This document shows, in pieces, positions 52,360 through 63,216 of a stretch of DNA of 64,000 bases; within the stretch, counting starts at the first letter, position 1, and each line of letters starts with the position of its first letter. Origin of the DNA: Bacteroidaceae bacterium (GTDB lineage: Bacteria > Bacteroidota > Bacteroidia > Bacteroidales > Bacteroidaceae). Where the stretch lies: assembly GCA_017427185.1 (NCBI GenBank), contig JAFRTJ010000063.1, positions 1 to 64,000 on the forward strand. The letters are read 5' to 3'. The notes beneath the pieces were generated by a model. It ran no database searches. It saw only the letters and a program-made list of their open reading frames with translations, and had not been told where the DNA came from. The position numbers and the translations under genes were made by a program.

Positions 52360-55300
52360 ATGAACAAGATTATTAAGCTTTTACTGCTTTGGGTTGTTGC
52401 CGCTATGGCACTCCCCGTGAGCGCTCAGCAACGGCGTATCTCCGGTACCGTATCGGATGATATTGACGTCATCATTGGCGCCAACGTCGTAGAAAAGGAT
52501 AAGAATAACCGTATTGTCAGCCAGACCATCACGGATATGAATGGTAATTTCACCATGAATATCAAGGATCCAAACAATACGTTGGAAATTTCTTATATCG
52601 GTTATAAAAAATTCTCTCAGAAACTGTCAGGCAAGACAGTCTACAAGGTTACCTTGCAGGACAACACCAAAACCATCAAGGAAGTAACCGTACAGGGTAA
52701 GAAGAATGCTCCCACCACAGGTCTGGAGATTCCTGCCCGCGAGTATGCAGGTGCTGTCCAGAAGTTCAGCATGGACGATGTGGAAGGTTTAGCATTCGAG
52801 TCCGTTGACCAGGCTCTGCAAGGACAGATCGCAGGTTTGGATATCGTGCCCAACTCTGGTAACCTGGGTTCCGGTACTACCATGCGTCTGCGTGGTACCA
52901 GCACAATTAACGGTAATGCTCAGCCTCTGATCGTTGTTAATGACCACATCTTCGAATTGCCTGAAGATGCTCAGGACATCAACTTCGAGACAATGGATAA
53001 CGAGGAGCAGTTCTCTACCCTGCTGAACGTGAACCCCGAGGACATCGAGAGTATCACCGTTCTGAAGGATGCTGCAACTGCTGCCAAGTGGGGTATCAGA
53101 GGTTCAAACGGTGTAATCGAAATCAAGTTGCGCCGTGGTCACCGTGGTCCCACCAACGTTGTCTTCAACTACAAGTTCAGCGGCACATGGCAGCCCGATG
53201 GTTACAAGATGCTCAATGGTGACGGTTATACCATGATGTTGAAGGAAGCTTACTTCAATCCTCACCAGAGACACATCAGCCTCCCCGAGTTGGACTACAA
53301 CCAAGAATTGCCCTACATCTACAACCACTTCAGCCACAACACTGATTGGGTTGACGCTGTAAAGCAGTTCGGTAAGGAGCACAAGTACTACATCACAATG
53401 TCTGGTGGTGGTGAGAAAGCAACCTTCCGAATCAGTGCCGGTTACGACATGAGCTCCGGTTCTATCATTGGCCAGCATCTCGATCGTTTCACCACAGCTA
53501 CCGCTTTGGACTATTGGGTAAGTGACCGTATCAAGTTCAGTTCAAACATCAACTTGACCTTCACTACTAATAAAAAGAATTATGGTAACGACATCCTGGC
53601 CCGTGCTTACAAGGCAATGCCCAACATGAGCATCTACGAGTTCGATGCACAGGGTAATCCTACCGGTGACTACTTCAACATGCTGCCTCTCGCAGCCAAC
53701 TACGGTACCTCAAGTTCCTCTTCCAAGAACAACGATGGAACCATGACTTCCTACAACCTGAACGACATGTTCTTCAACGGCAACCCTGTTGCACGTGCAA
53801 TGAAGGCTTGGAACAAGGAGAAGCAATACAACCTGACTCCTCAGTTCAGCGTAGAGTACAAGTTGCTGGGTAAGGACGATGAGCACCATCGTTTGAACTA
53901 CGTAGGTGATGTTCAGTTGGATATCTTCAACACCAGTAGCGATGAGTATGCTCCCAGCGAGCTGAAGACCATGGCCTGGGTTTGGGGTGGCGACCATGCA
54001 ACCAACCTCGGCAGCAACGAGCGTAACTACGTATCTAATTCCGAGTACAAGTCACTCCAGTTCTCTACTCGTCATGACTTGCGCTACTATTCAGCATTTG
54101 CCAACAAGGATCACAGCCTGAGCGGTTTGGCTCGATTCGAGATGACCAGTGGTACCAGTAGCCACCAATCATTAGGTTTGTGGAACGTACCCGACGGCAT
54201 CACCGATCCTACCGTAGTAGCCCTGCTGCGTGCAGCAAGTGCCACAAACAACGAATGGCGCAGCCAGAGTTTCTTCGAGCAGGTACACTACTCTTACAAG
54301 AGCAAGTATTCATTGGACGCTTCTCTGCGTACTGATGGTAGCACCAGTTTCGGTAAGGGTCACAAGTACGGAACCTTCCCCTCTGTCGGTGGACGTTGGA
54401 ATATCAGCGACGAAAACTTCATGCAGTGGAGCAAACCCGTCATCAGCATGTTGGCCTTCCGTCCCACATGGGGTATCACGGGTAACACCGGTGGTGGTGG
54501 TTACAACCAATACAACAAGTATGCTACAGCCGGCTACTACAATGGCCACACTGTTGTACAGCCCGAGAACCTTTCTCTGACAGAGATTCGTTGGGAGAAG
54601 ACAAAGCAGTGGAACCTCGGTTTCAACCTGGGTATGTTCGACGACCTGTTCAACGTAGAGTTTGAGGTTTACAACAAGAAGACCACAGACCTGCTGATGG
54701 ACAACCTCCGCATCCCCAGCGCCAACGGTTTCAGCTATCTGAGCAAGGTTAACGCCGGTACCCTGCGCAACAAGGGTTGGGAGTTGAACGCCAGCACAGC
54801 TAAGATCTGCAAGGTGGGCAAATTCTCCATGAAGCTGCGTGGCAACATCGCACAGAACTTCAACGAGGTTGAGGAGATGAATCCTCTGATTCTCGAGGCT
54901 CTGAACGGTAGCGACACCTATCAGCCTGAAAACCTGAAATACAACCAGCGTGTACAGATTGGCAACGCCTTGGGTTCCATCTACGGTCTGCGCTACTTGG
55001 GTGTTTACAGGTACGACTACGACCACAACGGCTACACCACAGCCTCCATCGCTTCTTACGGCTATGCAGAGTCTGGTACTACAGGTTACGCCGCTAACTC
55101 AGATGGTAGCATCAACTACAACGAGCCCATCAACACAGCTGCAGCTGCAGCCCGCCGTGGTGAAGTCAACACCTGCCCCATCGCTTACGATGCTGATGGC
55201 AACATGCTGACCGACGCAAAGGGTATTCCTTTGCCAATGTACTACTGCTACAACGAGAGCTATCGCTATCAGTTCCAGGGTGGTGACGCCATCTACGAGG

Positions 55301-55860
55301 ATGTCAACCACGATGGTCAGATCGACCGCTACGATATGGTTTATCTGGGCAACTCTAACCCCAAGTGCAATGGTGGTTTCGGTTTCCAACTCTTCTACGA
55401 GAAATTCTCTTTGAACACAGGTTTCAACTTCCGTATGGGTAACAAGATTGTGAACTTGGCTCGTATGAACTACGAGAGCATGTTGAACAACAACAACCAG
55501 AGTTTTGCTACCACATGGCGTTGGCGTAAGAATGGCGACGAGACAGTTATTCCACGTGCATTGAGCAACGTGAATGGCTACAACAGCTACAACTCTCTGC
55601 CCAGCGACCGCTACGTTGAGGATGGTAACTATCTGCGTTTGCAGTACGTTCAGTTGAGTTACGACTTCGATGCCAAGAAACTGAAGAAGTATGGTATCCG
55701 CAACCTGAAGCTGTTCGCATCTCTGAACAACCTTTGGGTATGGACCAAGTACACCGGTGTTGACCCCGATGTATCTCCTCAGGGATTCGCAGTTTGTACG
55801 GATAACAGCCGTACTCCTCGTACGAAGTCATTCACATGTAGTATTAACCTTGGCTTCTAA
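52360..55860 (+). CDS. SusC/RagA-family TonB-dependent transporter, first copy
   Basis: A 1166-residue outer-membrane transporter. Signal peptide (about 1-22), then a carboxypeptidase-D-like domain (25-105; RISGTVSDDIDVIIGANVVE), a plug (about 125-250; QALQGQIAGLDIVPNSGN, MRLRGTSTINGNAQPLIVV, TVLKDAATAAKWGIRGSNGV) and a 22-strand barrel to the C-terminus (KSFTCSINLGF). SusC proteins import glycans or peptides with a SusD lid using TonB energy. It sits between the FAS1 gene and the susD gene with 11-base gaps. The imported substrate is not evident, since no enzyme or regulator gene is next to it in the window. Confidence 0.94.
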   Translation: MNKIIKLLLLWVVAAMALPVSAQQRRISGTVSDDIDVIIGANVVEKDKNNRIVSQTITDMNGNFTMNIKDPNNTLEISYIGYKKFSQKLSGKTVYKVTLQDNTKTIKEVTVQGKKNAPTTGLEIPAREYAGAVQKFSMDDVEGLAFESVDQALQGQIAGLDIVPNSGNLGSGTTMRLRGTSTINGNAQPLIVVNDHIFELPEDAQDINFETMDNEEQFSTLLNVNPEDIESITVLKDAATAAKWGIRGSNGVIEIKLRRGHRGPTNVVFNYKFSGTWQPDGYKMLNGDGYTMMLKEAYFNPHQRHISLPELDYNQELPYIYNHFSHNTDWVDAVKQFGKEHKYYITMSGGGEKATFRISAGYDMSSGSIIGQHLDRFTTATALDYWVSDRIKFSSNINLTFTTNKKNYGNDILARAYKAMPNMSIYEFDAQGNPTGDYFNMLPLAANYGTSSSSSKNNDGTMTSYNLNDMFFNGNPVARAMKAWNKEKQYNLTPQFSVEYKLLGKDDEHHRLNYVGDVQLDIFNTSSDEYAPSELKTMAWVWGGDHATNLGSNERNYVSNSEYKSLQFSTRHDLRYYSAFANKDHSLSGLARFEMTSGTSSHQSLGLWNVPDGITDPTVVALLRAASATNNEWRSQSFFEQVHYSYKSKYSLDASLRTDGSTSFGKGHKYGTFPSVGGRWNISDENFMQWSKPVISMLAFRPTWGITGNTGGGGYNQYNKYATAGYYNGHTVVQPENLSLTEIRWEKTKQWNLGFNLGMFDDLFNVEFEVYNKKTTDLLMDNLRIPSANGFSYLSKVNAGTLRNKGWELNASTAKICKVGKFSMKLRGNIAQNFNEVEEMNPLILEALNGSDTYQPENLKYNQRVQIGNALGSIYGLRYLGVYRYDYDHNGYTTASIASYGYAESGTTGYAANSDGSINYNEPINTAAAAARRGEVNTCPIAYDADGNMLTDAKGIPLPMYYCYNESYRYQFQGGDAIYEDVNHDGQIDRYDMVYLGNSNPKCNGGFGFQLFYEKFSLNTGFNFRMGNKIVNLARMNYESMLNNNNQSFATTWRWRKNGDETVIPRALSNVNGYNSYNSLPSDRYVEDGNYLRLQYVQLSYDFDAKKLKKYGIRNLKLFASLNNLWVWTKYTGVDPDVSPQGFAVCTDNSRTPRTKSFTCSINLGF

Positions 55861-55871
55861 AACTGGATACA

Positions 55872-57755
55872 ATGAAAATAAAGAATTTATATAAATCAGC
55901 CTGCCTGTTAGGCTTGATAGCCTTAGGCACTACCTCTTGCGAGGATTGGTTGACACTGTACCCCCAGGATCGTGTAGTAGAAGAGAACTTCTGGGAAGAC
56001 AAGAACGACTTGGAGGGTGTGCGCTATGCTGCATACAAGTCCATGTGCGGTACCATAAGGAACTTCGCAGTCTGGGGTGATTTGAGATCAGATACCTATG
56101 TGCTGAATCCCGTCGACCACAGCGACCAGGGATCACGTGACACCTACGACGAGATCATGAAGGCTATGCCCGACTCCAGCATGACCATATTTGACTGGAG
56201 CGGTGTGTATACTACTATTAATTATTGTAATAAGGTACTCCAGCATGGCGCCGAAGTATTGGAGAAAGACAAGCAGTTCACCACTTCCGAGTGGTTGCAG
56301 ATGCGTGCCGAGATCACCGGTCTCCGCGCCCTGAACTATTTCTATCTGCTTCGCGCCTTCAAGGATATACCTTATACAACTAAGGTGATCAACAAGGATG
56401 TGGAAGTTGAAACCTTCGGTCTGACGAACCAGTTGGACGTGCTCGACTCCATCATCCTGGATGTTGAGAAGGTAAAGGGCCAGGCCCGCAACCGCTTCAC
56501 CAACCCCTACGACACCAAAGGTCTGATTACCAACAGTGCCCTGTACGCAATGCTGGCAGACATGTACCTGTGGCGTGCTTCTCTCCACGAAGGCCGTGGC
56601 CTTGCTGAGGACACCATTGCTACAGATACGGGACTGGTGGCACACTCTGTAAGAGGTGACTACCAACTGGCTGTAGACTATGCAGACCAGGCATTGTATG
56701 CCCTGAATTACCAGAGCGAGCAAAGCAACCAGAACTATGGTACCCAGATTGCCATGAAGCAGAACTATGGTCTAACCTACTGCGACATGATCAGCAACCG
56801 TTTCGAGGAGCAGAACCTGGTTACTGGTGGATATGCAACTCTCTATGCACAGAATAGGATTTTCAATTCCGGCAACAGCGACGAGAGCATCTTCGAGATT
56901 CAGTTCAGCGGTAGTGACAACCGCAAGAATCCCGCAGTTCATCACCTCTATGGCTACTCCAACGGTACCCACCTGGCAGTCAGCGATTATGCCATCTCTG
57001 CTTGCTACAACGGTAACGCAGACGCCATGAAGTACGACAGCCGCCTTTGGGTAAGCTACCAGAACCAGATGAGAGGCGAGAGCGCTACCCTGCAGGGCTA
57101 CTACTGCTTGAAGTACAAGTATCCTGATATCCGCATCAGCGAGGACAGCCAGAAGCAAATCTCTGCTGAGATAGTGAGCAGCTCCGACTACGTCAACTGG
57201 ATCATCTATCGTATGACAGGCGTCATGCTGATCAAGGCCGAAGCATTGGCTTGCTTGGGTGGTGCCGACAACAACAAGAAATGCCAGCAAATCGTCAATG
57301 CCATCCACCGTCGCTCCTACTGCGACCTGAAGAACGGCAACGTTCCTGACACAGACGTGACCTCAACCTCTTCCAACACCGTCGGCAATGCAGTCAGCAT
57401 GGGTTCCGACTACGTGAAGCTGGTAATGAACGAGCGTCAGATTGAGTTGTTGGGCGAAGGTCAGCGCTGGTTCGACCTGGTTCGTTTCGCAGAGCGCAAG
57501 GCAGGTGGTATGAATGGTACCGTCGACGAGCGCGAGTGGACCGAAGAGCAGCCCATTGGTAGCGGTTTCGCAGGTGTGACACTGATGGTAGACACCTACC
57601 TGAAGAACACCTACAGCAGCCTCTACACAACCCTGAAGAATCGTATGAAGAACCGTTACGGTCTCTACTGCCCCATCTACTACATGGAGGTTAAGGCCAG
57701 CAATGGTGAGATTCAACAGAACCCTGTTTGGAATAAATCTAAGTATGATAACTAG
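55872..57755 (+). CDS. RagB/SusD-family surface lipoprotein, first copy
   Basis: A 627-residue lipoprotein (lipobox GTTSC, then EDWLTLYPQDRVVEENFW, the typical SusD start). The helical TPR-type scaffold and substrate loops follow; RALNYFYLLRAFKDIPYTT near 155-175 and the late NERQIELLGEGQRWFDLVRF are hallmark segments. It caps the SusC barrel encoded 11 bases upstream. Length and arrangement are normal. A small hairpin (57767-57786) lies behind its stop. Confidence 0.94.
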   Translation: MKIKNLYKSACLLGLIALGTTSCEDWLTLYPQDRVVEENFWEDKNDLEGVRYAAYKSMCGTIRNFAVWGDLRSDTYVLNPVDHSDQGSRDTYDEIMKAMPDSSMTIFDWSGVYTTINYCNKVLQHGAEVLEKDKQFTTSEWLQMRAEITGLRALNYFYLLRAFKDIPYTTKVINKDVEVETFGLTNQLDVLDSIILDVEKVKGQARNRFTNPYDTKGLITNSALYAMLADMYLWRASLHEGRGLAEDTIATDTGLVAHSVRGDYQLAVDYADQALYALNYQSEQSNQNYGTQIAMKQNYGLTYCDMISNRFEEQNLVTGGYATLYAQNRIFNSGNSDESIFEIQFSGSDNRKNPAVHHLYGYSNGTHLAVSDYAISACYNGNADAMKYDSRLWVSYQNQMRGESATLQGYYCLKYKYPDIRISEDSQKQISAEIVSSSDYVNWIIYRMTGVMLIKAEALACLGGADNNKKCQQIVNAIHRRSYCDLKNGNVPDTDVTSTSSNTVGNAVSMGSDYVKLVMNERQIELLGEGQRWFDLVRFAERKAGGMNGTVDEREWTEEQPIGSGFAGVTLMVDTYLKNTYSSLYTTLKNRMKNRYGLYCPIYYMEVKASNGEIQQNPVWNKSKYDN

Positions 57756-57766
57756 TCTGTAAATTT

Positions 57767-57786
57767 ACCTGGGGAGTCTGCCAGGT
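57767..57786 (+). promoter_or_regulatory. Small intercistronic hairpin
   Basis: ACCTGG (57767-57772) pairs with CCAGGT (57781-57786) around an 8-base loop, with no T-run. It sits in the 96-base gap between susD and the second FAS1 gene and could tune mRNA stability or partial termination. Confidence 0.3.
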
Positions 57787-57851
57787 CCCAACAACCGGAA
57801 GCAGGTTCCCAATAGGAAAGAAAAAGATTAGATAAATAAAATACAAAAACA

Positions 57852-59768
57852 ATGGCTAAACATAAAATAAACAAGTATATCGGAGCATTCGCACTGGGAG
57901 CTGTCATCATGGCAATCCCCAGTTGCTCTGACACCTGGGATTCTCACTACGGAACCGTTAATGAGGAGAGTGAGATAGCAACCCAGACTTTGTGGGAGCA
58001 AATCCAAAGCAATCCCAATTTGAGCCGTTTTGCTACCATTGCTCAGAGGGCCAAGTACTACAGGGATGAGACTCACCCCATAGCAACTTATACTTTCGCA
58101 GACATTCTGAAGAGCAATCGGGTCACCACCGTATGGGCACCCGAGAACGACTGCTTCACCGATGCCGAGTATAACACATGGCTCGAGAGATGTGAGACAG
58201 ACGGCTATAACGTACAGCAGCAATTGCTGGGCAACCACATTGCTCTCTGGCGTCACGTGCTCAGTGGCGACAGTATTGACACACTGAAGATGATCAACAG
58301 CAAGAACCTGATCTTCGACCGCAAGGCCAGAACTCTTCAGGGACGTCCCATTCATCTTGCCAACATCAAGGCAACGAACGGTACATTGCATACGATTACT
58401 GGCGGCACGACACCCTTCGACTGGAACTTCTACGAGTACATCAAGTTTGCCGGCACGCTGCCCGTCTTCCGCGACTACATCCTGAGCAAGGATACCACCT
58501 ACTTCGTTCCAGGCTCTTCTATCGAAGGCTTGCCCGACGAGAACGGTAACCCCACGTATGTCGACAGCGTTTACTACACCTCTAACCAGCTGTTCCGCTC
58601 CAGGTCTTATCTGCCCCCCAACAATTCCGATCTCTGGATGATGGCAGACGAAGGCTTCGGCGCAAATCTGGAAGCAGAGGACTCCATGTTCATCATGCTC
58701 CTTCCCACCGATGCCGCTTGGGCAGAGGCAAAGGAGAAGTTGTCGCAGTACTACATTTACTCTCCCATCTATTCCGACAAGCAGAAGGGTAACAACAACT
58801 CGCCCAACCAGACCGAGGAAGGCGATCCCGACTCTCTGCAGAAGATGAGCCTCGAGATGGATTTGATCTCACCCCTGGTGTTCAACATCCACAAGCAGCC
58901 CAAGATCGGCGGCCAGAAGACAGGTACTCCCTGGACCATGGAATATTTCATAGAGACCAAGGGTGCCGAGGCAGAATACCTGCTCAACACGTACGGAGAC
59001 ACCCTCCGCGCAACCGACCTGTGGGACCAGACAACTCTCTTCAACGGAAAGGTGTTTGAGATGAGTAATGGCTACGGATACGAGATCGAGCACTGGAACT
59101 TCCCCAGCCACTTCTACAAACCCGACGTAGAGGTTGAGATGACAGGTAGCGTATTCTACAACTACGCCAACAACTACACAGGTACTGCCAGAAGACAGAC
59201 CTTCAGCAACGCAGCCTACGCAGATGTTGTAGCACAGCATGGTAAGGTCAGCCGCAACGACTTCTACGTAATGGGTCCTCAGGGAACCGGTACGAACCCC
59301 AAGGGTGAAGTCAAGCTGAGGGGTAACTTCAACGAGGCTTACGTGCCCGATGCAGAAGTTATGAGTGGAACCTACGACCTCTATCTGGTCATGGTACCCT
59401 ACTATTACATCCAGATCGCTGGTGGTGACACCCTGATCACAGACACCTTGGCCAACAAGATCAACCTGCAGATCAGCTACAACAATGGTGTTGCCCGCGA
59501 CGCAACTTCCAACCGTGTAACGGTAACCTACGATGGTGTAAACGTTGATACATTGCTGTGTATCCCCGATTTCACCTTCCCCTACTCTTACAAGAACCTG
59601 CGTCACAGCTATCCCACTCTGATCATCCAGGGTGCTCCCACGTCTTCGGAAATCCGTTCCGGTAAATATACACGTACCTTGTGTATCGACCGTATCATCC
59701 TGAGGAGCAAGGAGAACCAGTCAACCATAGAAATCGACCCTAATGACACAGCAGACAATGAAAACTAG
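57852..59768 (+). CDS. FAS1 (fasciclin) surface lipoprotein, second copy
   Basis: A 638-residue predicted lipoprotein (lipobox MAIPSC, Cys near residue 24). Two FAS1-like cores are visible: VTTVWAPENDCFTDAEYN (about 93) and MFIMLLPTDAAWAEAKEKL (about 280). The last 200 residues are beta-rich (EVEMTGSVFYNYANNYTG, KINLQISYNN) and end in a sandwich-like domain with CIDRIILRSKE. It differs from the first copy in length and order, so it is a diverged paralogue. Its stop lies within the following susC gene (59758-59768), so the two are coupled. Confidence 0.83.
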   Translation: MAKHKINKYIGAFALGAVIMAIPSCSDTWDSHYGTVNEESEIATQTLWEQIQSNPNLSRFATIAQRAKYYRDETHPIATYTFADILKSNRVTTVWAPENDCFTDAEYNTWLERCETDGYNVQQQLLGNHIALWRHVLSGDSIDTLKMINSKNLIFDRKARTLQGRPIHLANIKATNGTLHTITGGTTPFDWNFYEYIKFAGTLPVFRDYILSKDTTYFVPGSSIEGLPDENGNPTYVDSVYYTSNQLFRSRSYLPPNNSDLWMMADEGFGANLEAEDSMFIMLLPTDAAWAEAKEKLSQYYIYSPIYSDKQKGNNNSPNQTEEGDPDSLQKMSLEMDLISPLVFNIHKQPKIGGQKTGTPWTMEYFIETKGAEAEYLLNTYGDTLRATDLWDQTTLFNGKVFEMSNGYGYEIEHWNFPSHFYKPDVEVEMTGSVFYNYANNYTGTARRQTFSNAAYADVVAQHGKVSRNDFYVMGPQGTGTNPKGEVKLRGNFNEAYVPDAEVMSGTYDLYLVMVPYYYIQIAGGDTLITDTLANKINLQISYNNGVARDATSNRVTVTYDGVNVDTLLCIPDFTFPYSYKNLRHSYPTLIIQGAPTSSEIRSGKYTRTLCIDRIILRSKENQSTIEIDPNDTADNEN

Positions 59769-62700
59769 AATCAGCAATATATTCATGCGCAAGACCTTCT
59801 GTACAGGTCTGTGCTTCATGGTGCTTTCCGGCTTTAGCATCACCAATGCGGTGGCTCAAGACGTGGAAGAAGAAGACTACGAAGAAGAAGTTGCCGTACG
59901 CCGCATTCCGAAGAAGAAAACGGAAAAGCAATATGAGATGAAGACCGTCAAGGGCGTCATCATCGACGATGCCACTGGCGAGCCTATGGGTGGTGTTCGT
60001 GTACAAGCCCTCAGCCTGGAGGCTTATTCCACTCTGACCGAGGAGGATGGTACCTACACCCTGGATATCCCCACCTTCTCAGACGTTCTCTACGTTTACG
60101 CTGAAGGCTACAATCCCTTGCAGATCGCTGTAAAGGAAGGCAAGGCAGACGGTAAGTTGATGACGACTCATTTCAGCCCTTACTATCAGGACGGAACGAC
60201 CATCACCTCTACCCGTACGGCTACGATTAACGAGAGCTCAAGTGTAGGTATCGAGACCGATATCCAGAACCTGCTCTCAGGTGATATCCATACCATCAGC
60301 CGCAGCGGCATTCCCGGTATGGGTGCTTACATGACCATCCGTGGTGTGAACTCAATCAACGCCAACGCCCAGCCTCTGATCATCCTGGACGGCAACATGA
60401 TTGACCCACAGTATGACCGCACTACTCTGCACGAGGGTTTCTACAATGACCTGCTGACTGCATTGGATCCCGAGACCATCGAGAGCGTACAGGTTCTCAA
60501 GAACGGTACCGCACTCTATGGCGCAAAGGGTGGCAACGGTGTGATCATCATCAACACCAAGCGTGGCAAGAGCATGGCTACCAAGATCGGTGTCCGCATC
60601 TTCGGTGGTGTCGAACTGACCCCCAAGAAGCTGGATGTCATGAACGGCGACCAGTACACCCTCTATCTCAATGATATGGTTAGTACCATCAAGAACATGA
60701 ACGTCAGCTCTCTGAGCAGCTATCGTTTCCTCGACAAGAGTCCCGGCAACTATTACCGCAACGTGTACAACAACAACACCGACTGGCAGAAGGACATGTA
60801 CGACAATGCATTCACCCAGAACTACAAGATCAACGTAGAGGGTGGTGATGACATCGGTATGTATGCCCTGTCACTGGGTTACACCAAGAGCGAGAGCACA
60901 GGTGTCGGAACCGACATGAACCGCTTGAACCTGCGCTTCAACACCGACATCAAGGTGTTCAGCAAGGTGACTACAGGTTTGGATATTGCCTACAACCAGA
61001 CAAGCTACAATATCCTCGACACCGGATGGAGCGAGAACTACGACATGCAGAACGTTGGTTCCACCAATGTGCTGGGTCTTATCCAGGCTCCCTTCATCAG
61101 CCCCTACTCTTACTATTACGACGAGTTCTCCACAGCTCCCCTCTCACCAGACCGTCTGGCTCTCTCCAAGGAGTATGCCGGTAAGTATGCCGCATCCACC
61201 TACAACTGGGTTCAGAATCCCTTCTGCTTCTCCAGCGACTTGGGTATCAACGAGGCTCAGCGCAATCCCTACTGGATTCTCGAGAATGGCAAGGGAAGCA
61301 ACAAGAACTATGCTCAGCTGACTCAGATTCACCTAAACGTGAGTCCCAAGTACCAGATCAACAAGAATCTGTACATCAGCGACCGCTTCAACTTCACCAT
61401 GACCCGTAACAACGAGAAGTACTTCCTCCCCATCAATGGTACCACCCCGTACTATCTGACCGACCTCGGAAGCATCACTTCTGTACTGAAGACCCAGTTC
61501 GCTAAGGAGACCACCATGAACAATGACCTGCAGATCGGTTGGGGCAACAACTATGGTGCCCACACCATCAAGGCATACGGTGGCTGGCGTTACAACAACT
61601 ACTCATACAGCTTCAACTACATGAGAGGTTACAACAACGAGAACGATAAGCTGCCCAACCTGAGCAAGGATATGCAGTACATCAACTACGGCGGTACCAA
61701 CGACAACTGGATCGACATGGCATACTACGTAGATGCCAACTACAACTACAAGAACCGCTACTTCGCAGACTTCACCGTCAGCAGCCAGGCAGGCAGCCGT
61801 TTCGGCGACGACACCAAGGATGGTTTCCAACTGGGTGGCGTAAGCTGGGGCGTATTCCCCTCTCTGCAACTCGGTTGGTTGATCAGCAGCGAGAACTGGT
61901 TCAAGCTCAAGGGTATCGACTATCTGAAGCTGACCGCCGGTGTTGACCAGAGCGGTAACGATGACCTCGACTACTATGCAGCCCGTACCTATTGGGAAAG
62001 CCAGCAGGTAACAGAGAACACCGTAGGTCTGTATCTGAAGAACATCGAGAACAGTACCATCCAGTGGGAGACCACTACCAAGTACAACATCGCTCTCGAG
62101 GGTAACTTCCTCAACAACCGCCTCTATGCCGGTGTCGACCTCTTCTGGCACAAGACAGACAATCTGCTGACCGTGAAGGATCTGAGCTACATCTCCGGTA
62201 TGACCAACTACTGGACCAACGAAGGCCAGTTGAAGAACAAAGGTTTCGAGTTCCACGCAAACGCAGCTCTCATCAACAAGAAGAACTGGCACTGGGAACT
62301 CGGTGCAAGCCTGGGTCACTACAACAACAAGCTCACCAAGCTGCCTCAGACCATCGACAACACCATCAAGTTCTACACCATCAATGCTGACGGTACCCAG
62401 AGTGCAAGTCCCTACACCACTCTCAACGGCTACACATCCAGCATCTACGGAAAGGACAACGTGCTGACCGCTGTCGGTTATGCAGTAGGCAGTTTCTACG
62501 GATGGCAGACAAAGGGCATCTTCGCCAACGAGGCAGAAGCCAGCAAGGCTGGTGCTCTGGGTTACCTGAAGTATCCCACCGGACTGGCTGAGGATCCCTA
62601 CCGCAACTTCCAGAGTGGCGACGTTCACTTCGTAGACCAGAATGGCGACGGCGTGATTGACGATTCCGACAAGGTAGTCATCGGCAATCCCAACCCCGAC

Positions 62701-63192
62701 ATCTATGGCAACATCTTCACGGCTCTCACCTGGAAAGACCTCCGTCTGGACGTCAACTTCAAATACTCGCTGGGCAACGACATCTACAACTATCAGCGCA
62801 GTATCCTCGAGGGTGCCAACACCACCTACAACCAGACCACAGCCGTATTGCGTCGCTGGACCTACGATGGCCAGAAGACCGATATGCCAAAGGCATGCTA
62901 CACCAACAGCGACGACTGGCGCAACAACGAGCGCATGTCTGACCGCTGGATCGAGGACGGCAGCTACCTGAAGCTGAAGAACGTACGCTTGACCTACACT
63001 GTTCCCTACCGCAACGACTGGTTGCAGGGCTTGAAGTTCTGGGGCGAGGCCAACAACCTTGTCACCCTGACCAAGTACTTGGGCACAGATCCTGAAATGA
63101 GCAGCAAGAACAGTCCTCTCTACCAGGGAATCGACAATGGTTTGCTGCCCTACGGCCGCAGCTTCAACATAGGTGTTTCTATCAACTTGTAA
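59758..63192 (+). CDS. SusC/RagA-family TonB-dependent transporter, second copy
   Basis: A 1144-residue outer-membrane transporter. A signal region (MKTRISNIFMRKTFCTGLCF) is followed by an acidic/basic linker (DVEEEDYEEEV, IPKKKTEKQ), a carboxypeptidase-like domain (about 63-135; KGVIIDDATGEPMGGVRV), the plug (ESSSVGIETDIQNLLSGD, MTIRGVNSINANAQPLIIL, ESVQVLKNGTALYGAKGG) and the barrel to the end (GRSFNIGVSINL). The start at 59758 is chosen because it overlaps the FAS1 stop; ATGs at 59743 and 59785 are alternatives. The extra linker after the signal distinguishes it from the first copy. Confidence 0.93.
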   Translation: MKTRISNIFMRKTFCTGLCFMVLSGFSITNAVAQDVEEEDYEEEVAVRRIPKKKTEKQYEMKTVKGVIIDDATGEPMGGVRVQALSLEAYSTLTEEDGTYTLDIPTFSDVLYVYAEGYNPLQIAVKEGKADGKLMTTHFSPYYQDGTTITSTRTATINESSSVGIETDIQNLLSGDIHTISRSGIPGMGAYMTIRGVNSINANAQPLIILDGNMIDPQYDRTTLHEGFYNDLLTALDPETIESVQVLKNGTALYGAKGGNGVIIINTKRGKSMATKIGVRIFGGVELTPKKLDVMNGDQYTLYLNDMVSTIKNMNVSSLSSYRFLDKSPGNYYRNVYNNNTDWQKDMYDNAFTQNYKINVEGGDDIGMYALSLGYTKSESTGVGTDMNRLNLRFNTDIKVFSKVTTGLDIAYNQTSYNILDTGWSENYDMQNVGSTNVLGLIQAPFISPYSYYYDEFSTAPLSPDRLALSKEYAGKYAASTYNWVQNPFCFSSDLGINEAQRNPYWILENGKGSNKNYAQLTQIHLNVSPKYQINKNLYISDRFNFTMTRNNEKYFLPINGTTPYYLTDLGSITSVLKTQFAKETTMNNDLQIGWGNNYGAHTIKAYGGWRYNNYSYSFNYMRGYNNENDKLPNLSKDMQYINYGGTNDNWIDMAYYVDANYNYKNRYFADFTVSSQAGSRFGDDTKDGFQLGGVSWGVFPSLQLGWLISSENWFKLKGIDYLKLTAGVDQSGNDDLDYYAARTYWESQQVTENTVGLYLKNIENSTIQWETTTKYNIALEGNFLNNRLYAGVDLFWHKTDNLLTVKDLSYISGMTNYWTNEGQLKNKGFEFHANAALINKKNWHWELGASLGHYNNKLTKLPQTIDNTIKFYTINADGTQSASPYTTLNGYTSSIYGKDNVLTAVGYAVGSFYGWQTKGIFANEAEASKAGALGYLKYPTGLAEDPYRNFQSGDVHFVDQNGDGVIDDSDKVVIGNPNPDIYGNIFTALTWKDLRLDVNFKYSLGNDIYNYQRSILEGANTTYNQTTAVLRRWTYDGQKTDMPKACYTNSDDWRNNERMSDRWIEDGSYLKLKNVRLTYTVPYRNDWLQGLKFWGEANNLVTLTKYLGTDPEMSSKNSPLYQGIDNGLLPYGRSFNIGVSINL

Positions 63193-63216
63193 AAAAACAT
63201 AAAGATATACACGGAT

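Noticed and set aside
61603-62628. 341-codon minus-strand frame
   Set aside because: Antisense of the second susC gene. The strong codon bias of these genes leaves the opposite strand free of stops; the product is a Val/Glu/Leu-rich artefact.
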